Counted from the first letter of the stretch, positions 27,201 through 35,568 are shown. The stretch is 64,000 nucleotides of DNA from Echinicola vietnamensis DSM 17526 (GCF_000325705.1 NC_019904.1:3102001-3166000), one strand, 5' to 3'. The notes: generated by a model not told the origin, from the letters alone. Numbers and translations: made by a program.

Positions 27201-28307
27201 TCAGGAAATCATAAATGGTTTAGGCGTGAAGCAAAGGATGAAAATAAGGATCGCCAGCCAGCCTAGGATTTTTCGGCCGGTACTCAGTTTGGCGGTATCT
27301 CGGACCGGTGGATGCTCAAGTCCCAAGACTCTGCCCAAAATAAAAGCGTACAATAGCCATCCTTCGTATCCTTCCAGATGGGGAAAGAAGAAGAGCAAGG
27401 TATACTGTAAAGCAACGATGGTAACGGCAAGGGCGAGTTTTGTTTGGGCCTTGAATATGGATTTTTGAAAGCAGATATAGATAAATCCCACGTATAGTGG
27501 CAATGCGATGAGCAAGTAGCTGGAGTCCATGTAAGGATTTACCACTCCCAATCCCGCAAAGAATATAAAGGCAATATAAAAAACATGGGAGATCGGTTTG
27601 TGATATTTTGGGAACAGGCCGAATATAATGTGTCCTCCATCCAACTGTCCTATGGGAAGGAGGTTTAGGGCGGTAAAGAACAAGGCGAGATAGCCAGCAA
27701 ATAGATAAGGGAAGTGGATGACTTCCATCATATTGGGCATTTTGTCAGGATCAGCCAGCGTTTTTTCCATGGCATAGAAGAGGAGGTTTTGGCCAAGTTC
27801 AATATTCAACACCCCTTCTTGGTCTGGGGAGTAATCTGGATCCAGGTATTCCGGGTGGATTTCGTAAATGAAGTCAGCTTCGGGAAGGTGGGTAAAGCCA
27901 TAAAATAAAACCCCTAGTGCTACCAAAAAGCCTGCAATAGGGCCAGCCACACCAATGTCGAAAAACTTCCGCCTGCTATTGACGAAAGTTTTCATTTTAA
28001 TAACAGCACCCATGGTGCCGATGGATGGCGCGCCGATAAAGCCAAACCAGAAAGGGATGAAGAATGGTAATGAGGCTTTGACATTATGCTTGATGGAGGT
28101 AAACAGGTGTCCTAGTTCATGGATGAGCAAAATCCCAATAAAGGGAATAGAGAATGTCATGGACTGAAGAAAGTAATTCCATGTCAGCGGTTTTTCACTG
28201 GATATCACACTTCTTCCGAAGAGCCATTCTCCTCCTGCCAATGTCGTACAAATGAAGGTTAGGATGAAAAATAATGTATGTTTTAAGTACTCTTTTTTAG
28301 TGTACAT
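27201..28307 (-). CDS. Site-2-type (M50) intramembrane metalloprotease
   Basis: 368 residues. Multiple helices carry the zinc motif HELGH (H63, E64, H67) and the second conserved motif NLLPIGQLDGGHI, with the aspartate ligand. GPIAGFLVALGV is typical of the S2P family. Rather than RseP-like, it resembles the plant EGY/bacterial group without PDZ. It probably cleaves membrane-bound regulators; no anti-sigma factor is adjacent. Its start overlaps the HAD gene stop by 11 bases. Confidence 0.87.
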   Translation of the reverse strand: MYTKKEYLKHTLFFILTFICTTLAGGEWLFGRSVISSEKPLTWNYFLQSMTFSIPFIGILLIHELGHLFTSIKHNVKASLPFFIPFWFGFIGAPSIGTMGAVIKMKTFVNSRRKFFDIGVAGPIAGFLVALGVLFYGFTHLPEADFIYEIHPEYLDPDYSPDQEGVLNIELGQNLLFYAMEKTLADPDKMPNMMEVIHFPYLFAGYLALFFTALNLLPIGQLDGGHIIFGLFPKYHKPISHVFYIAFIFFAGLGVVNPYMDSSYLLIALPLYVGFIYICFQKSIFKAQTKLALAVTIVALQYTLLFFFPHLEGYEGWLLYAFILGRVLGLEHPPVRDTAKLSTGRKILGWLAILIFILCFTPKPFMIS

Positions 28308-28929
28308 CCGAGAAATAATCCATTAATGCATTTGGGTGATTGATATGGACTGTGCGCAGCCCCACTTTTTCGGCTCCAATTAAGTTGGGAGCCGTATCAT
28401 CGAAAAATACACCTTTTTCGGCTGGCATCCCTATTTTTTCCAGCACTTTTTCATAAATGACTGTGTCCGGTTTTCGGCAGCCCATTTCATGGCTTAAAAA
28501 AAGGTGGTCGAATAGTCCAGAGAAGCTTGTTTCTCCCGTGTCTGCCAGCAAAATTTCCTCCACCCTTTTGAAGTGGATACTATTGGTATTGGAGAGCATG
28601 TACACCGGATGTGTCTTTCGGAGGTCTTTTAGGAGCTTGATTTTTTGTAGCGGGATGTTTTTCAGCATTCCATTCCAAATTTGATCGATTTCCTGATCAG
28701 ACCATTGTTGGTTAAACGTTTTTCTGATTTCATTCCTAAAGACAACATCGCTAATCTCTCCCTTCTCAAAAGCGTGGTGCACTGGGTGTGCCATGAAGTC
28801 TATAGACTGATGGTTACCATTGCTTTCCAGTAACTTTCCTAATTGGTTGACGGTAAAGGGAATGTCCAAGTCAATGATGACACCTACAAGGTCAAATACA
28901 AAAAAATCGATGTTTTTATCTATTTTCAT
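28297..28929 (-). CDS. HAD-superfamily hydrolase (YihX/haloacid dehalogenase-like)
   Basis: About 210 residues from the ATG at 28929; a TTG at 28986 would add 19 residues of unlikely sequence. Motif I is FFVFDLVGVIIDLD with nucleophile Asp and no second Asp at +2, as in the YihX/epoxide-hydrolase N-domain branch. Motif II is VYMLSNTNSIH, and motif III/IV is GCRKPDTVIYEKVLEK then GVFFDDTAPNLIGAEKVG. It is probably a sugar-phosphate phosphatase. It overlaps the downstream protease gene and so is co-transcribed with it. Confidence 0.87.
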   Translation of the reverse strand: MKIDKNIDFFVFDLVGVIIDLDIPFTVNQLGKLLESNGNHQSIDFMAHPVHHAFEKGEISDVVFRNEIRKTFNQQWSDQEIDQIWNGMLKNIPLQKIKLLKDLRKTHPVYMLSNTNSIHFKRVEEILLADTGETSFSGLFDHLFLSHEMGCRKPDTVIYEKVLEKIGMPAEKGVFFDDTAPNLIGAEKVGLRTVHINHPNALMDYFSDVH

Positions 28930-29064
28930 AAGGGCAATTGTTGTTGTTTTGGAATCAAATATGTAACATTGCAGTCCCAAAAGCAAGGAAAAATGTTTGA
29001 AGCTTCCAAGAGGTTAAAGACATGAGGTTTTTACGGAAAACCAGACCAAAAGATTTGCTTTATC

Positions 29065-29138
29065 GGGCCTATAGCTCAGCTGGTTAGAGCACTTGACTCA
29101 TAATCAAGGGGTCCCTGGTTCGAGCCCAGGTGGGCCCA
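29065..29138 (+). tRNA. tRNA with CAU anticodon (Met or lysidine-modified Ile2)
   Basis: A complete cloverleaf: acceptor stem GGGCCTA/TGGGCCC with discriminator A, D-arm GCTC...GAGC, anticodon stem CTTGA/TCAAG with loop CTCATAA, and T-arm with TTCGAGC. The CAU anticodon leaves elongator Met versus Ile2 open. The 3' half (29097-29139) is supplied by the integrated element and exactly matches the copy at 39583-39625, so the gene stayed intact after integration. CCA is not encoded. Confidence 0.95.
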
Positions 29139-29139
29139 C
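29097..29139 (+). repeat. attL: 43-base direct repeat (tRNA 3' end)
   Basis: Identical to 39583-39625 over 43 bases, starting inside the anticodon loop and running one base past the discriminator. Flanking bases differ on both sides, so these are the exact limits of identity. Confidence 0.93.
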
Positions 29140-29147
29140 TGAAAATC

Positions 29148-29183
29148 AGCCACTTACGATTAAAAATTGTAAGTGGCTTTTTT
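29148..29183. terminator. Hairpin terminator behind the tRNA(CAU)
   Basis: Perfect arms AGCCACTTAC and GTAAGTGGCT are followed by a T run. It belongs to the element side of attL and could end both the tRNA transcript and, in reverse, the HTH gene at 29227. Confidence 0.7.
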
Positions 29184-29209
29184 ATTTGCACACGATTTGC
29201 ACACAAAAT
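29184..29209. repeat. Left arm-type repeat (recombinase/excisionase site)
   Basis: 26 bases identical to 39444-39469, itself two tandem TTTGCACAC units. Its position just inside attL and the copy just inside attR are what is expected of the arm sites of tyrosine integrases (inference). Confidence 0.6.
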
Positions 29210-29226
29210 AGGGTCAAAAAATATTT

Positions 29227-29568
29227 TTAAATTTTCTTAAAACTCCTGTCCTTGAGGCGACCATTTTGGTGATACCTCACTCCTCTTAACTTGGATGCTG
29301 TTGGTTTGGAAGTAACCCACTCCATGATTTCATCTTTGATAAAATAGAGTTTTCCGGCCTTCTTATAATAAGGAATTTGACCTTTGGAAACATAACTATA
29401 GATGGTCTGTTTTTTAAGCTCTAGAAGCTCACAGATTTTGTTTAGTGTAAGAACCTGACTATCGGTCTGATTCGTCAATTCTGTACCTTGTATAGCCTCT
29501 AAAATAAGCTTGTTTTGTTCTATAAGGTGGGTAACGGCTTGAGGTAGGTCTTCGAATTTTAGATCCAT
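29227..29568 (-). CDS. Excisionase-like helix-turn-helix protein
   Basis: 113 residues. N-terminal helical stretch (~1-35), then a MerR/HTH_17-type winged helix: VLTLNKICELLELKKQTIYSYVSKGQIPYYKKAGKLYFIKDEIMEW. This is the domain used by Xis-like proteins of Bacteroidota integrative elements. The C-terminus is basic (KLRGVRYHQNGRLKDRSFKKI). The gene lies immediately inside attL, opposite the end that holds the integrase, and probably controls excision directionality. Confidence 0.75.
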   Translation of the reverse strand: MDLKFEDLPQAVTHLIEQNKLILEAIQGTELTNQTDSQVLTLNKICELLELKKQTIYSYVSKGQIPYYKKAGKLYFIKDEIMEWVTSKPTASKLRGVRYHQNGRLKDRSFKKI

Positions 29569-29850
29569 AGAATATTATATTTTTGGGGAAGGCGGATAGT
29601 GCAAATTTTATGATTGAAAAATTCACCAGTTCAACAGTAGTAGGGTGAATTTTTCAGGGTAATATAAAAATGGCAATTCAGAAATAATCACACTGGGATC
29701 AGTGGAATGGAATTCGATATTATCCAAAATCAATTTGATAGGGTGCAACAATAATTAGGATGGACCTAGGCTTAATTTATTTGACTGATTTTAAGTTTAA
29801 AAAAATAAAACACTTATATCTATAATGTTACGTTTTTCCCAATAAACTTT
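29569..29850. other. Short gene-free stretch in the element
   Basis: 282 bases holding the inverted repeat at 29615-29656 and AT-rich sequence. No ORF of note. Confidence 0.4.
29615..29656. promoter_or_regulatory. Long inverted repeat upstream of the excisionase-like gene
   Basis: 13-base perfect arms (TGAAAAATTCACC and complement) separated by 16 bases lie 47 bases upstream of the HTH gene start. It may be an operator, a recombination accessory site or an RNA hairpin in its leader. Confidence 0.5.
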
Positions 29851-31005
29851 TTAGATGAAAAGTTGCATAAAAACATTATTCCATTCTACTTTTTTCCAAT
29901 CAATTTCAATTTTAATGTTTTTCACGCACCATTGTCTAAGTTCATCAACATCTACCTCACCAGGGCTAAAATCCCATTTACAAATACCATTAATCAGGAA
30001 ATTTAATTTATCCCCATTAACAAGAAACCACTCAATTATCCGGTTCGTTTCACTATTTTTTAGTTCTAAAGCAACAGTTTTAGCAAGATTTTTAAACCTT
30101 TCAAATTCAATAGGGTGGTGATCAGGAGAATAAAGTATGTCTACTACCGAATTGATGTTCATTATCTCAACGAAATCACCATGTGTTTCTTCTTTAAACT
30201 CCTTAGTAAGCCATGGTAGAATAAAATAATGGCAACCATTAGTATTATTATTAATTTCCTTCCCATGCCTAATTACTCTATTAGGAGAGAAAACCCAATC
30301 TTTTTTACTGTCCAGAGTGATAAAAATTGCATTTTTTGATTCACGCAACTTACAGTTTTCAATAACTTCCCTCCAGATCATTAAATCTCCAAATTTATTT
30401 TCTGTTTTTGATTCATCTTCAAAACCAGGTGGTATTCTATGATTGTATCTGAACTCATTATATTCTAAGTTTTTAACTAATTCTGAAATGTTGCAGTTAC
30501 TTTGAGCATTTTCCACTAATTTCTCTATAAAGCTTCTTCTTTTTTCATTCTTATAGTTGTTCTTATGTGTCAAAAGGTTGATCTTTTGTCTTAAAGATTC
30601 AGTTTCGGATTTTATTTCGGACATGAAATTATGCTTATTAGTAAATCCATTCCTTTTTGAAAATTCATTATCTGCTATTAAAAGCCCCATCTCTTCAAGA
30701 TAAGAAATCTCTTTTTCAAGGGATCGTAACCTCTTCTTAAATGGGTAAAATACATGTTCAGAATAATTGTTCAACAATGAATTATATTCATGAATTACCC
30801 AATTTGGAATAACTAACCTTTTGTTAGATATTAGGTTACCTAAAAATATTTTAAGTTCTTTAAATGATTCTGTGTTTAATCGATAAATCCAGATTAAAAT
30901 GTTTGTATCTAAAAAGACAAGATCATTTCCATCTCCCGTTAGAAGTATTCTAGAAACAATTGATTGGCGCTTATCATGATCTACGATTTCAGGAATTACT
31001 TTCAT
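29851..31005 (-). CDS. PIN-like domain protein (PIN_8/DUF4935 type), probable nuclease
   Basis: 384 residues. The PIN acidic residues are visible: LVFLDTNILIWIY (first strand DTN), VIPNWVIHEY (second acidic), PPGFEDESKTENKFGDLMIWREVI and AIFITLDSKKDW (third and fourth). The insertion PPGFEDESKTENKFGD is characteristic of the PIN_8 (DUF4935) clade, which occurs in phage-defence and related loci. The middle (~85-190) is a coiled-coil. The C-terminal ~100 residues are an extra domain of unknown type. It would cut RNA or DNA using metal ions; the target is unknown. Confidence 0.75.
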   Translation of the reverse strand: MKVIPEIVDHDKRQSIVSRILLTGDGNDLVFLDTNILIWIYRLNTESFKELKIFLGNLISNKRLVIPNWVIHEYNSLLNNYSEHVFYPFKKRLRSLEKEISYLEEMGLLIADNEFSKRNGFTNKHNFMSEIKSETESLRQKINLLTHKNNYKNEKRRSFIEKLVENAQSNCNISELVKNLEYNEFRYNHRIPPGFEDESKTENKFGDLMIWREVIENCKLRESKNAIFITLDSKKDWVFSPNRVIRHGKEINNNTNGCHYFILPWLTKEFKEETHGDFVEIMNINSVVDILYSPDHHPIEFERFKNLAKTVALELKNSETNRIIEWFLVNGDKLNFLINGICKWDFSPGEVDVDELRQWCVKNIKIEIDWKKVEWNNVFMQLFI

Positions 31006-31174
31006 TTTATTTTAAAAAAAGATTTCTACAATTAATATACTGCTAAAGATTATTTGATATATCATATTTACTTTTTTTTAAATTCACACCATCCGTACCA
31101 CCGATTTGTACAACAATAAATTAATGTTTACCTACGGACTTAAATATGTTCAGCTATTCTCTTCCCATAATTGC

Positions 31175-31744
31175 TTAGTTTCTATTGTATTGCATTTTAA
31201 TTTTTTCAAGTCCATTATATAATTTAGTTATTTTTGGATATAGCTTTTGTGTCATATATTCATCAAAACCTCTTTCAAAACCATGTTTTAATATGGTTTC
31301 ACTAAATTCTTTGTTTAATTTATCTATTAATTTACCCTTTCTTTTTGTGATAATTTTTCCTTTGTCAGTAATTCGTTTTTCGTAGTGATTTTGAAAAATA
31401 TGAGAACAACTGTGTCTTTTGTATTCTATAAATTCAAATTCAGACTCAGAGAAGAGTAATTTCAAAATTTTAAGTCCACCTATAAGTTCCGAGTAAAATT
31501 CTTTCTTCTCATGATTTTCACTGTTTTGTAGAGATTCAAATACTTTTTTTGAGTATTCCAATCCTGCAGTTACTAACTCATAAAAAACCACATAAAATGA
31601 ACTTTGGTAGATTGAATCATATTCTTTATTCAACTCACTATTCAAGTAGAAAAACTTTCTTAACCATTGACCAAATAATTCCTCATTTGCATGAGTTTGC
31701 AAAATATAGTCAAGCTTTAATCTTTCATACTCGATTTTATTCAT
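31175..31744 (-). CDS. Helical protein with Rx4H motif (HEPN-like?)
   Basis: About 189 residues from the ATG at 31744 (a TTG at 31774 would add ten residues). It appears all-alpha. RHSCSH within IEYKRHSCSHIFQ gives R-x4-H, the pattern of the catalytic motif of HEPN RNases, though the residue after R is H rather than the common N/D. It lies 169 bases upstream of the PIN-like gene, on the same strand. HEPN assignment is a hypothesis; otherwise unknown. Confidence 0.5.
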   Translation of the reverse strand: MNKIEYERLKLDYILQTHANEELFGQWLRKFFYLNSELNKEYDSIYQSSFYVVFYELVTAGLEYSKKVFESLQNSENHEKKEFYSELIGGLKILKLLFSESEFEFIEYKRHSCSHIFQNHYEKRITDKGKIITKRKGKLIDKLNKEFSETILKHGFERGFDEYMTQKLYPKITKLYNGLEKIKMQYNRN

Positions 31745-31842
31745 TATTCCGTTTTTGTCAAATCCAATACGCAACTAAAATGAGTGAGGGCCATGAGGAA
31801 GGATTTCTGAGGCTTACTTGTTGTAGATTTGATTGTGTCAGC

Positions 31843-32610
31843 CTAAGATAATATTTTTTGAGATATCCAGTTCTTAAGCTCTTTTGGATTTAATTTATTT
31901 CCTGATAGATATTCATTGACAGTCAAGTAGCCCCAAAACTCACCATTTATATATATTTTAGGAGGTGTTGTAGAGTATTCATTGAAAGGGCTTTGTGAAG
32001 AATATGTTCCCCCATAGGTTCCATATTCATTAAAAATTGATGTAGTTGAATATTGGCTACCAAAGTTTCCATATTTATTTAATACAGACTCACTATCATA
32101 TTCATTTGATGTTAACTTTCCTAAGAAAGTACCATCATCAGCTTCCAAATAAGAATCCTGCCTATTAAACTCAGATTCGAAGTTAGAATTACTTCTTAAT
32201 CTTAATATGCCACTTGGATCTGTTGTGAGTTTAGAGATAAAATTATCTGGATCAATTTTCGGATTTAAATGTCTATTTTTGGTGATATATGCAATAATAT
32301 CACCATTAATTACCAATTGTGGTGGCTGAGTACTATGTGGGTTATTTATACTATAACTACCATATCTGCTTCCGTAGGGTGAATATTTATTGAAAATGCT
32401 TGTATTACTGTATCTACTACCAAATGGTCCATATTTATTTAAGATTGAATCATTATCATATCTATTGGTTGTAATTTTGCCCAAATATTGACCATCCTGA
32501 GCCTTTAAAAAGGATTCTCTTCGGTTCTCCTGAACGTTTGACTGCTCTTCATAAAGCTCACCTAGTAGGTGCTCAAGTAACTTTTTTGTTTTATCCCCCT
32601 TATCTGCCAT
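31843..32610 (-). CDS. Internally duplicated protein with N-x-Y-G repeats
   Basis: About 255 residues from the ATG at 32610, which has a rare clear GGAGG just upstream; the frame also has a GTG at 32616 inside that SD. The N-terminal ~30 residues are helical. Two ~95-residue copies follow (roughly 36-130 and 150-255). Each has a start like GxYLGKITTNRYDxxS, then two ~15-residue units of the type NKYGPFGSRYSNTSIF, then PPxxxINGxxxxYLT and a helical end. It looks like a repeated beta-structured module. The family is unknown to me. The gene overlaps the upstream membrane-protein gene by 11 bases. Confidence 0.75.
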   Translation of the reverse strand: MADKGDKTKKLLEHLLGELYEEQSNVQENRRESFLKAQDGQYLGKITTNRYDNDSILNKYGPFGSRYSNTSIFNKYSPYGSRYGSYSINNPHSTQPPQLVINGDIIAYITKNRHLNPKIDPDNFISKLTTDPSGILRLRSNSNFESEFNRQDSYLEADDGTFLGKLTSNEYDSESVLNKYGNFGSQYSTTSIFNEYGTYGGTYSSQSPFNEYSTTPPKIYINGEFWGYLTVNEYLSGNKLNPKELKNWISQKILS

Positions 32611-32938
32611 TTTCACCTCCGTAAATATGTTCTAATAACTTTTGTATTTCTTCCGCTGCTTTATCTGGTGGTAGTTGCGTTATTATTATTGGAGCTGTAG
32701 CCAGTGCAACGTTTTTGTTTCTCAAAACTTTAATTTCTTTTAGTGGAAAATAAAGAAATCCGGTAGTTACTGCAGAAGGGGTTGACCATACTAATTCACC
32801 TGTTACTAATGCTGTAATAATACATGCAATACCAGATAGAAATAATAAAACAGTTAAAAAGAGATAAATGTTCTCTGTCCTTTTATTATCTCTCAGAACT
32901 TTATCAATCCTATCTAATATTTCTTTAGTATCTGCCAT
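32600..32938 (-). CDS. Two-helix membrane protein
   Basis: 112 residues. A short cytoplasmic helix (1-22) leads to two membrane segments (~24-47 and ~52-66). A C-terminal tail (~75-112) contains ITQLPPDKAAEEIQKLLEHIY. It overlaps the following repeat-protein gene by 11 bases, with that gene's SD within its last codons, so the two are translated together and likely interact. No family recognised. Confidence 0.7.
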   Translation of the reverse strand: MADTKEILDRIDKVLRDNKRTENIYLFLTVLLFLSGIACIITALVTGELVWSTPSAVTTGFLYFPLKEIKVLRNKNVALATAPIIITQLPPDKAAEEIQKLLEHIYGGENGR

Positions 32939-33126
32939 TTAAAAGATTAATGTGCCACAACAACACTTCTATATCGTCACCTAGAACTAGTGCGTGGTAT
33001 ATCTTATATTTTTATTTCTATCAAATCAGTCCCCCCTATCACTAAGCCATTTGTGTAAAATAAAATTTTATTTAAACATTTATAATTGAATATATTCTCT
33101 AAATCTAAGCAATGCCTAAAACATAA

Positions 33127-33149
33127 AAAATACCCATATAGGGTATTTT
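33127..33149. terminator. Bidirectional hairpin after the XRE gene pair
   Basis: AAAATACCC-ATATA-GGGTATTTT with T or A runs on both sides works as a terminator in either direction. A second hairpin (GTTAAAAAC ... GTTTTTAAC) lies at 33162-33193. Both lie between the HTH operon (ending 33229) and the membrane-protein gene. Confidence 0.55.
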
Positions 33150-33228
33150 CGTTAAAATCATGTTAAAAACTTTCTATTGTTGTGGTTTTTAACATTTTTA
33201 TTTTCATAATTGATTTAAAAGCATAAAA

Positions 33229-33501
33229 CTAATTCTCATCCTTTCCCTCGAAATAATTCTGCGTGTAAATTGTCCGGCTGTGTGACCCAAAATTATAATT
33301 AATACTTTCAGCAAGTTCTAAAAGGTATCTCGGGTTAATATTATACAAATCCCCAAGCTTGGCCGCTTGCAAAATATCTAATCTTTTTCCTCCATTTTCA
33401 ATCTCTAGGTAGTCTTCTACACTTGAATCAATCTTGGCGGCAACTTGATCGAGATCGTACTTAAATTCTTCTCGTAGCTTTCTTAAAAGTGTTTCTTTCA
33501 T
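33229..33501 (-). CDS. Small XRE-type helix-turn-helix protein
   Basis: 90 residues. EFKYDLDQVAAKIDSSVEDYLEIENGGKRLDILQAAKLGDLYNINPRYLL is a Cro/CI-type HTH with a shortened N-terminus. The tail INYNFGSHSRTIYTQNYFEG is shared with the upstream neighbour (INYNSGKYSRSIIAANTY). It lies six bases downstream of that neighbour, so the pair is one operon. It may modulate the repressor or respond to a shared ligand. Confidence 0.65.
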   Translation of the reverse strand: MKETLLRKLREEFKYDLDQVAAKIDSSVEDYLEIENGGKRLDILQAAKLGDLYNINPRYLLELAESINYNFGSHSRTIYTQNYFEGKDEN

Positions 33502-33507
33502 TCTTTA

Positions 33508-33927
33508 TTATTTTATTTTCTCTGTAAGCGCTGTTATTAAATTGATAAGGTTCTCTCTTTCTTTTCGTAATTGACTTAACTCCTTTACCAAATGGTCAAT
33601 CTGAATTTCCTTTTCCTTTATAATACGCTTAAAAAGTTCTTTTGAGTCTGTTTTATTAACCTCTTTATAAGTATTTGCAGCAATTATGGATCTGCTATAT
33701 TTTCCTGAATTATAATTAATGGTGGGTAATTCATCCGAAAGAAAATAATCCGGTCCTACTTGGTAAAACTCAGCCAATTGCTTTATCCGATCAATCGTCA
33801 ATTTGGTTTTTCCAGATTCAAGATTAGAATAGGTTCGCTGATGCATATCTAGCTTATTGGCTACATATTCTTGACTAAAGTCCTTGGACTCCGGTAGTAT
33901 CCGCATGATTTTTTGAGCGTTTTGCAT
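33508..33927 (-). CDS. XRE-family repressor with coiled-coil tail
   Basis: 139 residues. The HTH spans ~15-70 (FSQEYVANKLDMHQRTYSNLESGKTKLTIDRIKQLAEFYQVGPDYFL). Then comes the INYNSGKYSRSI motif shared with the next gene, and a coiled-coil tail (~100-138) probably for dimerisation. It is divergent from the XRE gene at 34119, with a palindromic operator at 33964-33982 between them. This layout suits a switch regulator for the element. Confidence 0.75.
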   Translation of the reverse strand: MQNAQKIMRILPESKDFSQEYVANKLDMHQRTYSNLESGKTKLTIDRIKQLAEFYQVGPDYFLSDELPTINYNSGKYSRSIIAANTYKEVNKTDSKELFKRIIKEKEIQIDHLVKELSQLRKERENLINLITALTEKIK

Positions 33928-33963
33928 AGCGAGATCGATAAAAGTTGCTAAACCTGAAAAGAA

Positions 33964-33982
33964 ATGTTCTAGGTTAGAACAT
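33964..33982. promoter_or_regulatory. Palindromic operator between divergent XRE genes
   Basis: ATGTTCTA-GGT-TAGAACAT, a perfect inverted repeat, lies 37 bases upstream of the leftward repressor start. Half-sites (ATGTTCTAGG) recur at about 34848-34857, after the rightward operon, and ATGTTCTA occurs again near 32628 just upstream of the repeat-protein gene. Confidence 0.65.
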
Positions 33983-34118
33983 ATTCCTTATTACAAACTA
34001 AGCCCATTCTTCTGATCTTTATGAATAAGGAAATCTTTAAGCTAAAGATAACAAAGAAATTTAAGTATTGGAATTTATCAGGCAACAATGAACCAAGCAC
34101 TATCCAAATTTAGACATT

Positions 34119-34526
34119 ATGAATGATGGTAATCCTTTCCAAGATCAGCTTCTTGACAATCACTCGATTGGTCAAAACTTGATGGCCTTTAGAAAGCTAA
34201 GGAATCTTAAAGCCTTAGAGGTTGCCGATCATCTGGGCATGTCAGAAGGCAATTATACAAAGTATGAGCGTGGGGAGAATAAAATCACCACAGAAATCAT
34301 TAAACAATTTTCACAGTTTGTGAAGGTTAACCCAATACATATCCTTACCATCGAGCCTGGTCATATAATTGATTTTTTTTATGGACTTGAAAAGAGAAAA
34401 GATATGATGGACAAGAATCAAATAGAATCCTTGATCCTTATTTTAAAGGAGCTTAAAGAGAGTAACGATTCATTGAAAGCCATGTTAACAGATCCCTTAG
34501 TTTCACCTTTAATAAACCAATCATGA
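34119..34526 (+). CDS. XRE-family helix-turn-helix regulator
   Basis: 135 residues. The HTH runs ~18-75: IGQNLMAFRKLRNLKALEVADHLGMSEGNYTKYERGENKITTEIIKQFSQFVKVNPIHIL. A helical tail follows (~90-130). It is divergent from the repressor at 33927 and overlaps the next gene by four bases (ATGA). It is likely the counter-regulator in a bistable switch or a cargo-specific regulator. Confidence 0.75.
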   Translation: MNDGNPFQDQLLDNHSIGQNLMAFRKLRNLKALEVADHLGMSEGNYTKYERGENKITTEIIKQFSQFVKVNPIHILTIEPGHIIDFFYGLEKRKDMMDKNQIESLILILKELKESNDSLKAMLTDPLVSPLINQS

Positions 34527-34849
34527 TCAATATCCAAAAAGACGAACTTATCAAAACCCTAATACTCCAAGACCTTAAGCATTGCCAATTACTTTTCGGA
34601 TTGGATAAACTTAATCTGGATGCAGGTTATTGCCATTTTCTTAGTATACTGGATCTGATCTCTAAGTTGATGGAAATATCAGATGATGATATAAATGATT
34701 TTAATGAAACCTATATGATGTTTATGGATAGATGCATTCACTATCCCCTATCTACTATGGGTGAAGAACTAAAGCCTTTAGCTGAAGAGTGCTATATGGC
34801 CTTGACTGCAATTCAAAAAGAGGTGCCTACTGGAGAACTAAAGCCCTAA
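34523..34849 (+). CDS. Small acidic helical protein, unknown function
   Basis: 108 residues, all-alpha by appearance, acidic, no motif I recognise (DLKHCQLLFGLDKLNLDAGYC, DDINDFNETYMMFMDRC). Translationally coupled by ATGA overlap to the XRE gene, so it is probably its partner or antagonist. Confidence 0.6.
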   Translation: MINIQKDELIKTLILQDLKHCQLLFGLDKLNLDAGYCHFLSILDLISKLMEISDDDINDFNETYMMFMDRCIHYPLSTMGEELKPLAEECYMALTAIQKEVPTGELKP

Positions 34850-35568
34850 TGTTCTAGGATAATTATTTTTTCAGAGGTAATATTTCCCTGTACTATTTAA
34901 TTGACCCTACTGTTTCTTTTTACCTCTTGGATGCCACCTTATGAAGCGAAGGGTATTGGTCAAGGGTGCTGACGTAAGGAGGCATTTACCTGCCCTTGAG
35001 GAATAGCCTAAGCAAAATACCTTTGCATTCTAGAGGGAAAAGATCGAAAAATATTCACTTTTAAATAATAGAGAAAAATCCGCCGTTGAAGGATTTTGTT
35101 CCCATGATAGAAATGGGAAATGCAAGATTGGAATGGCGTCAGACATTCCTACATCTTGCTGATGTCCTGAACAACTCCGTGTAATACCATAAGGTTAAAA
35201 GTTCTCTTTGTTGACCAAGGTTCAGATTCTGGTAAAAATGAGAATGGTTTTCAATTTTACACTCTCCCTAAACGCTTGAGAATTTGAGTATTTGGGAACT
35301 TGATTTTTCTAATTTATCTCAGGTTTTTAGCCATCAAAAGGCTGCGAGTCCCGAGCACCTTTCCCCGACTTTGGAAGCTGAAAAGATGGTTTTGTATACA
35401 AAACTACATCTTGCTGTAGCCATAATTCAGGATTATTTTTAACTTCATTCTCAATCTTACAGACAGTTTATCTTTAAATGTAGCTGGCTTTTTTTCATCA
35501 TACCATGGTTAATTGCAAGAAAATCTAAAAGATTTTCTTGAAGAAATGATTGTATCGGTTATTAGCTG
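34850..35568. pseudogene. Gene-free stretch with probable decayed coding sequence
   Basis: 720 bases without a complete gene. On the plus strand three short open frames read like protein but sit in different frames. 35065-35184 contains MGNARLEWRQTFLHLADVLNNSV. About 35192-35277 contains KVLFVDQGSDSGKNENGF. 35272-35442 contains HQKAASPEHLSPTLEAEK and ends HLAVAIIQDYF. I cannot name the parent gene; this may be a frameshifted remnant or coincidence. Confidence 0.3.
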
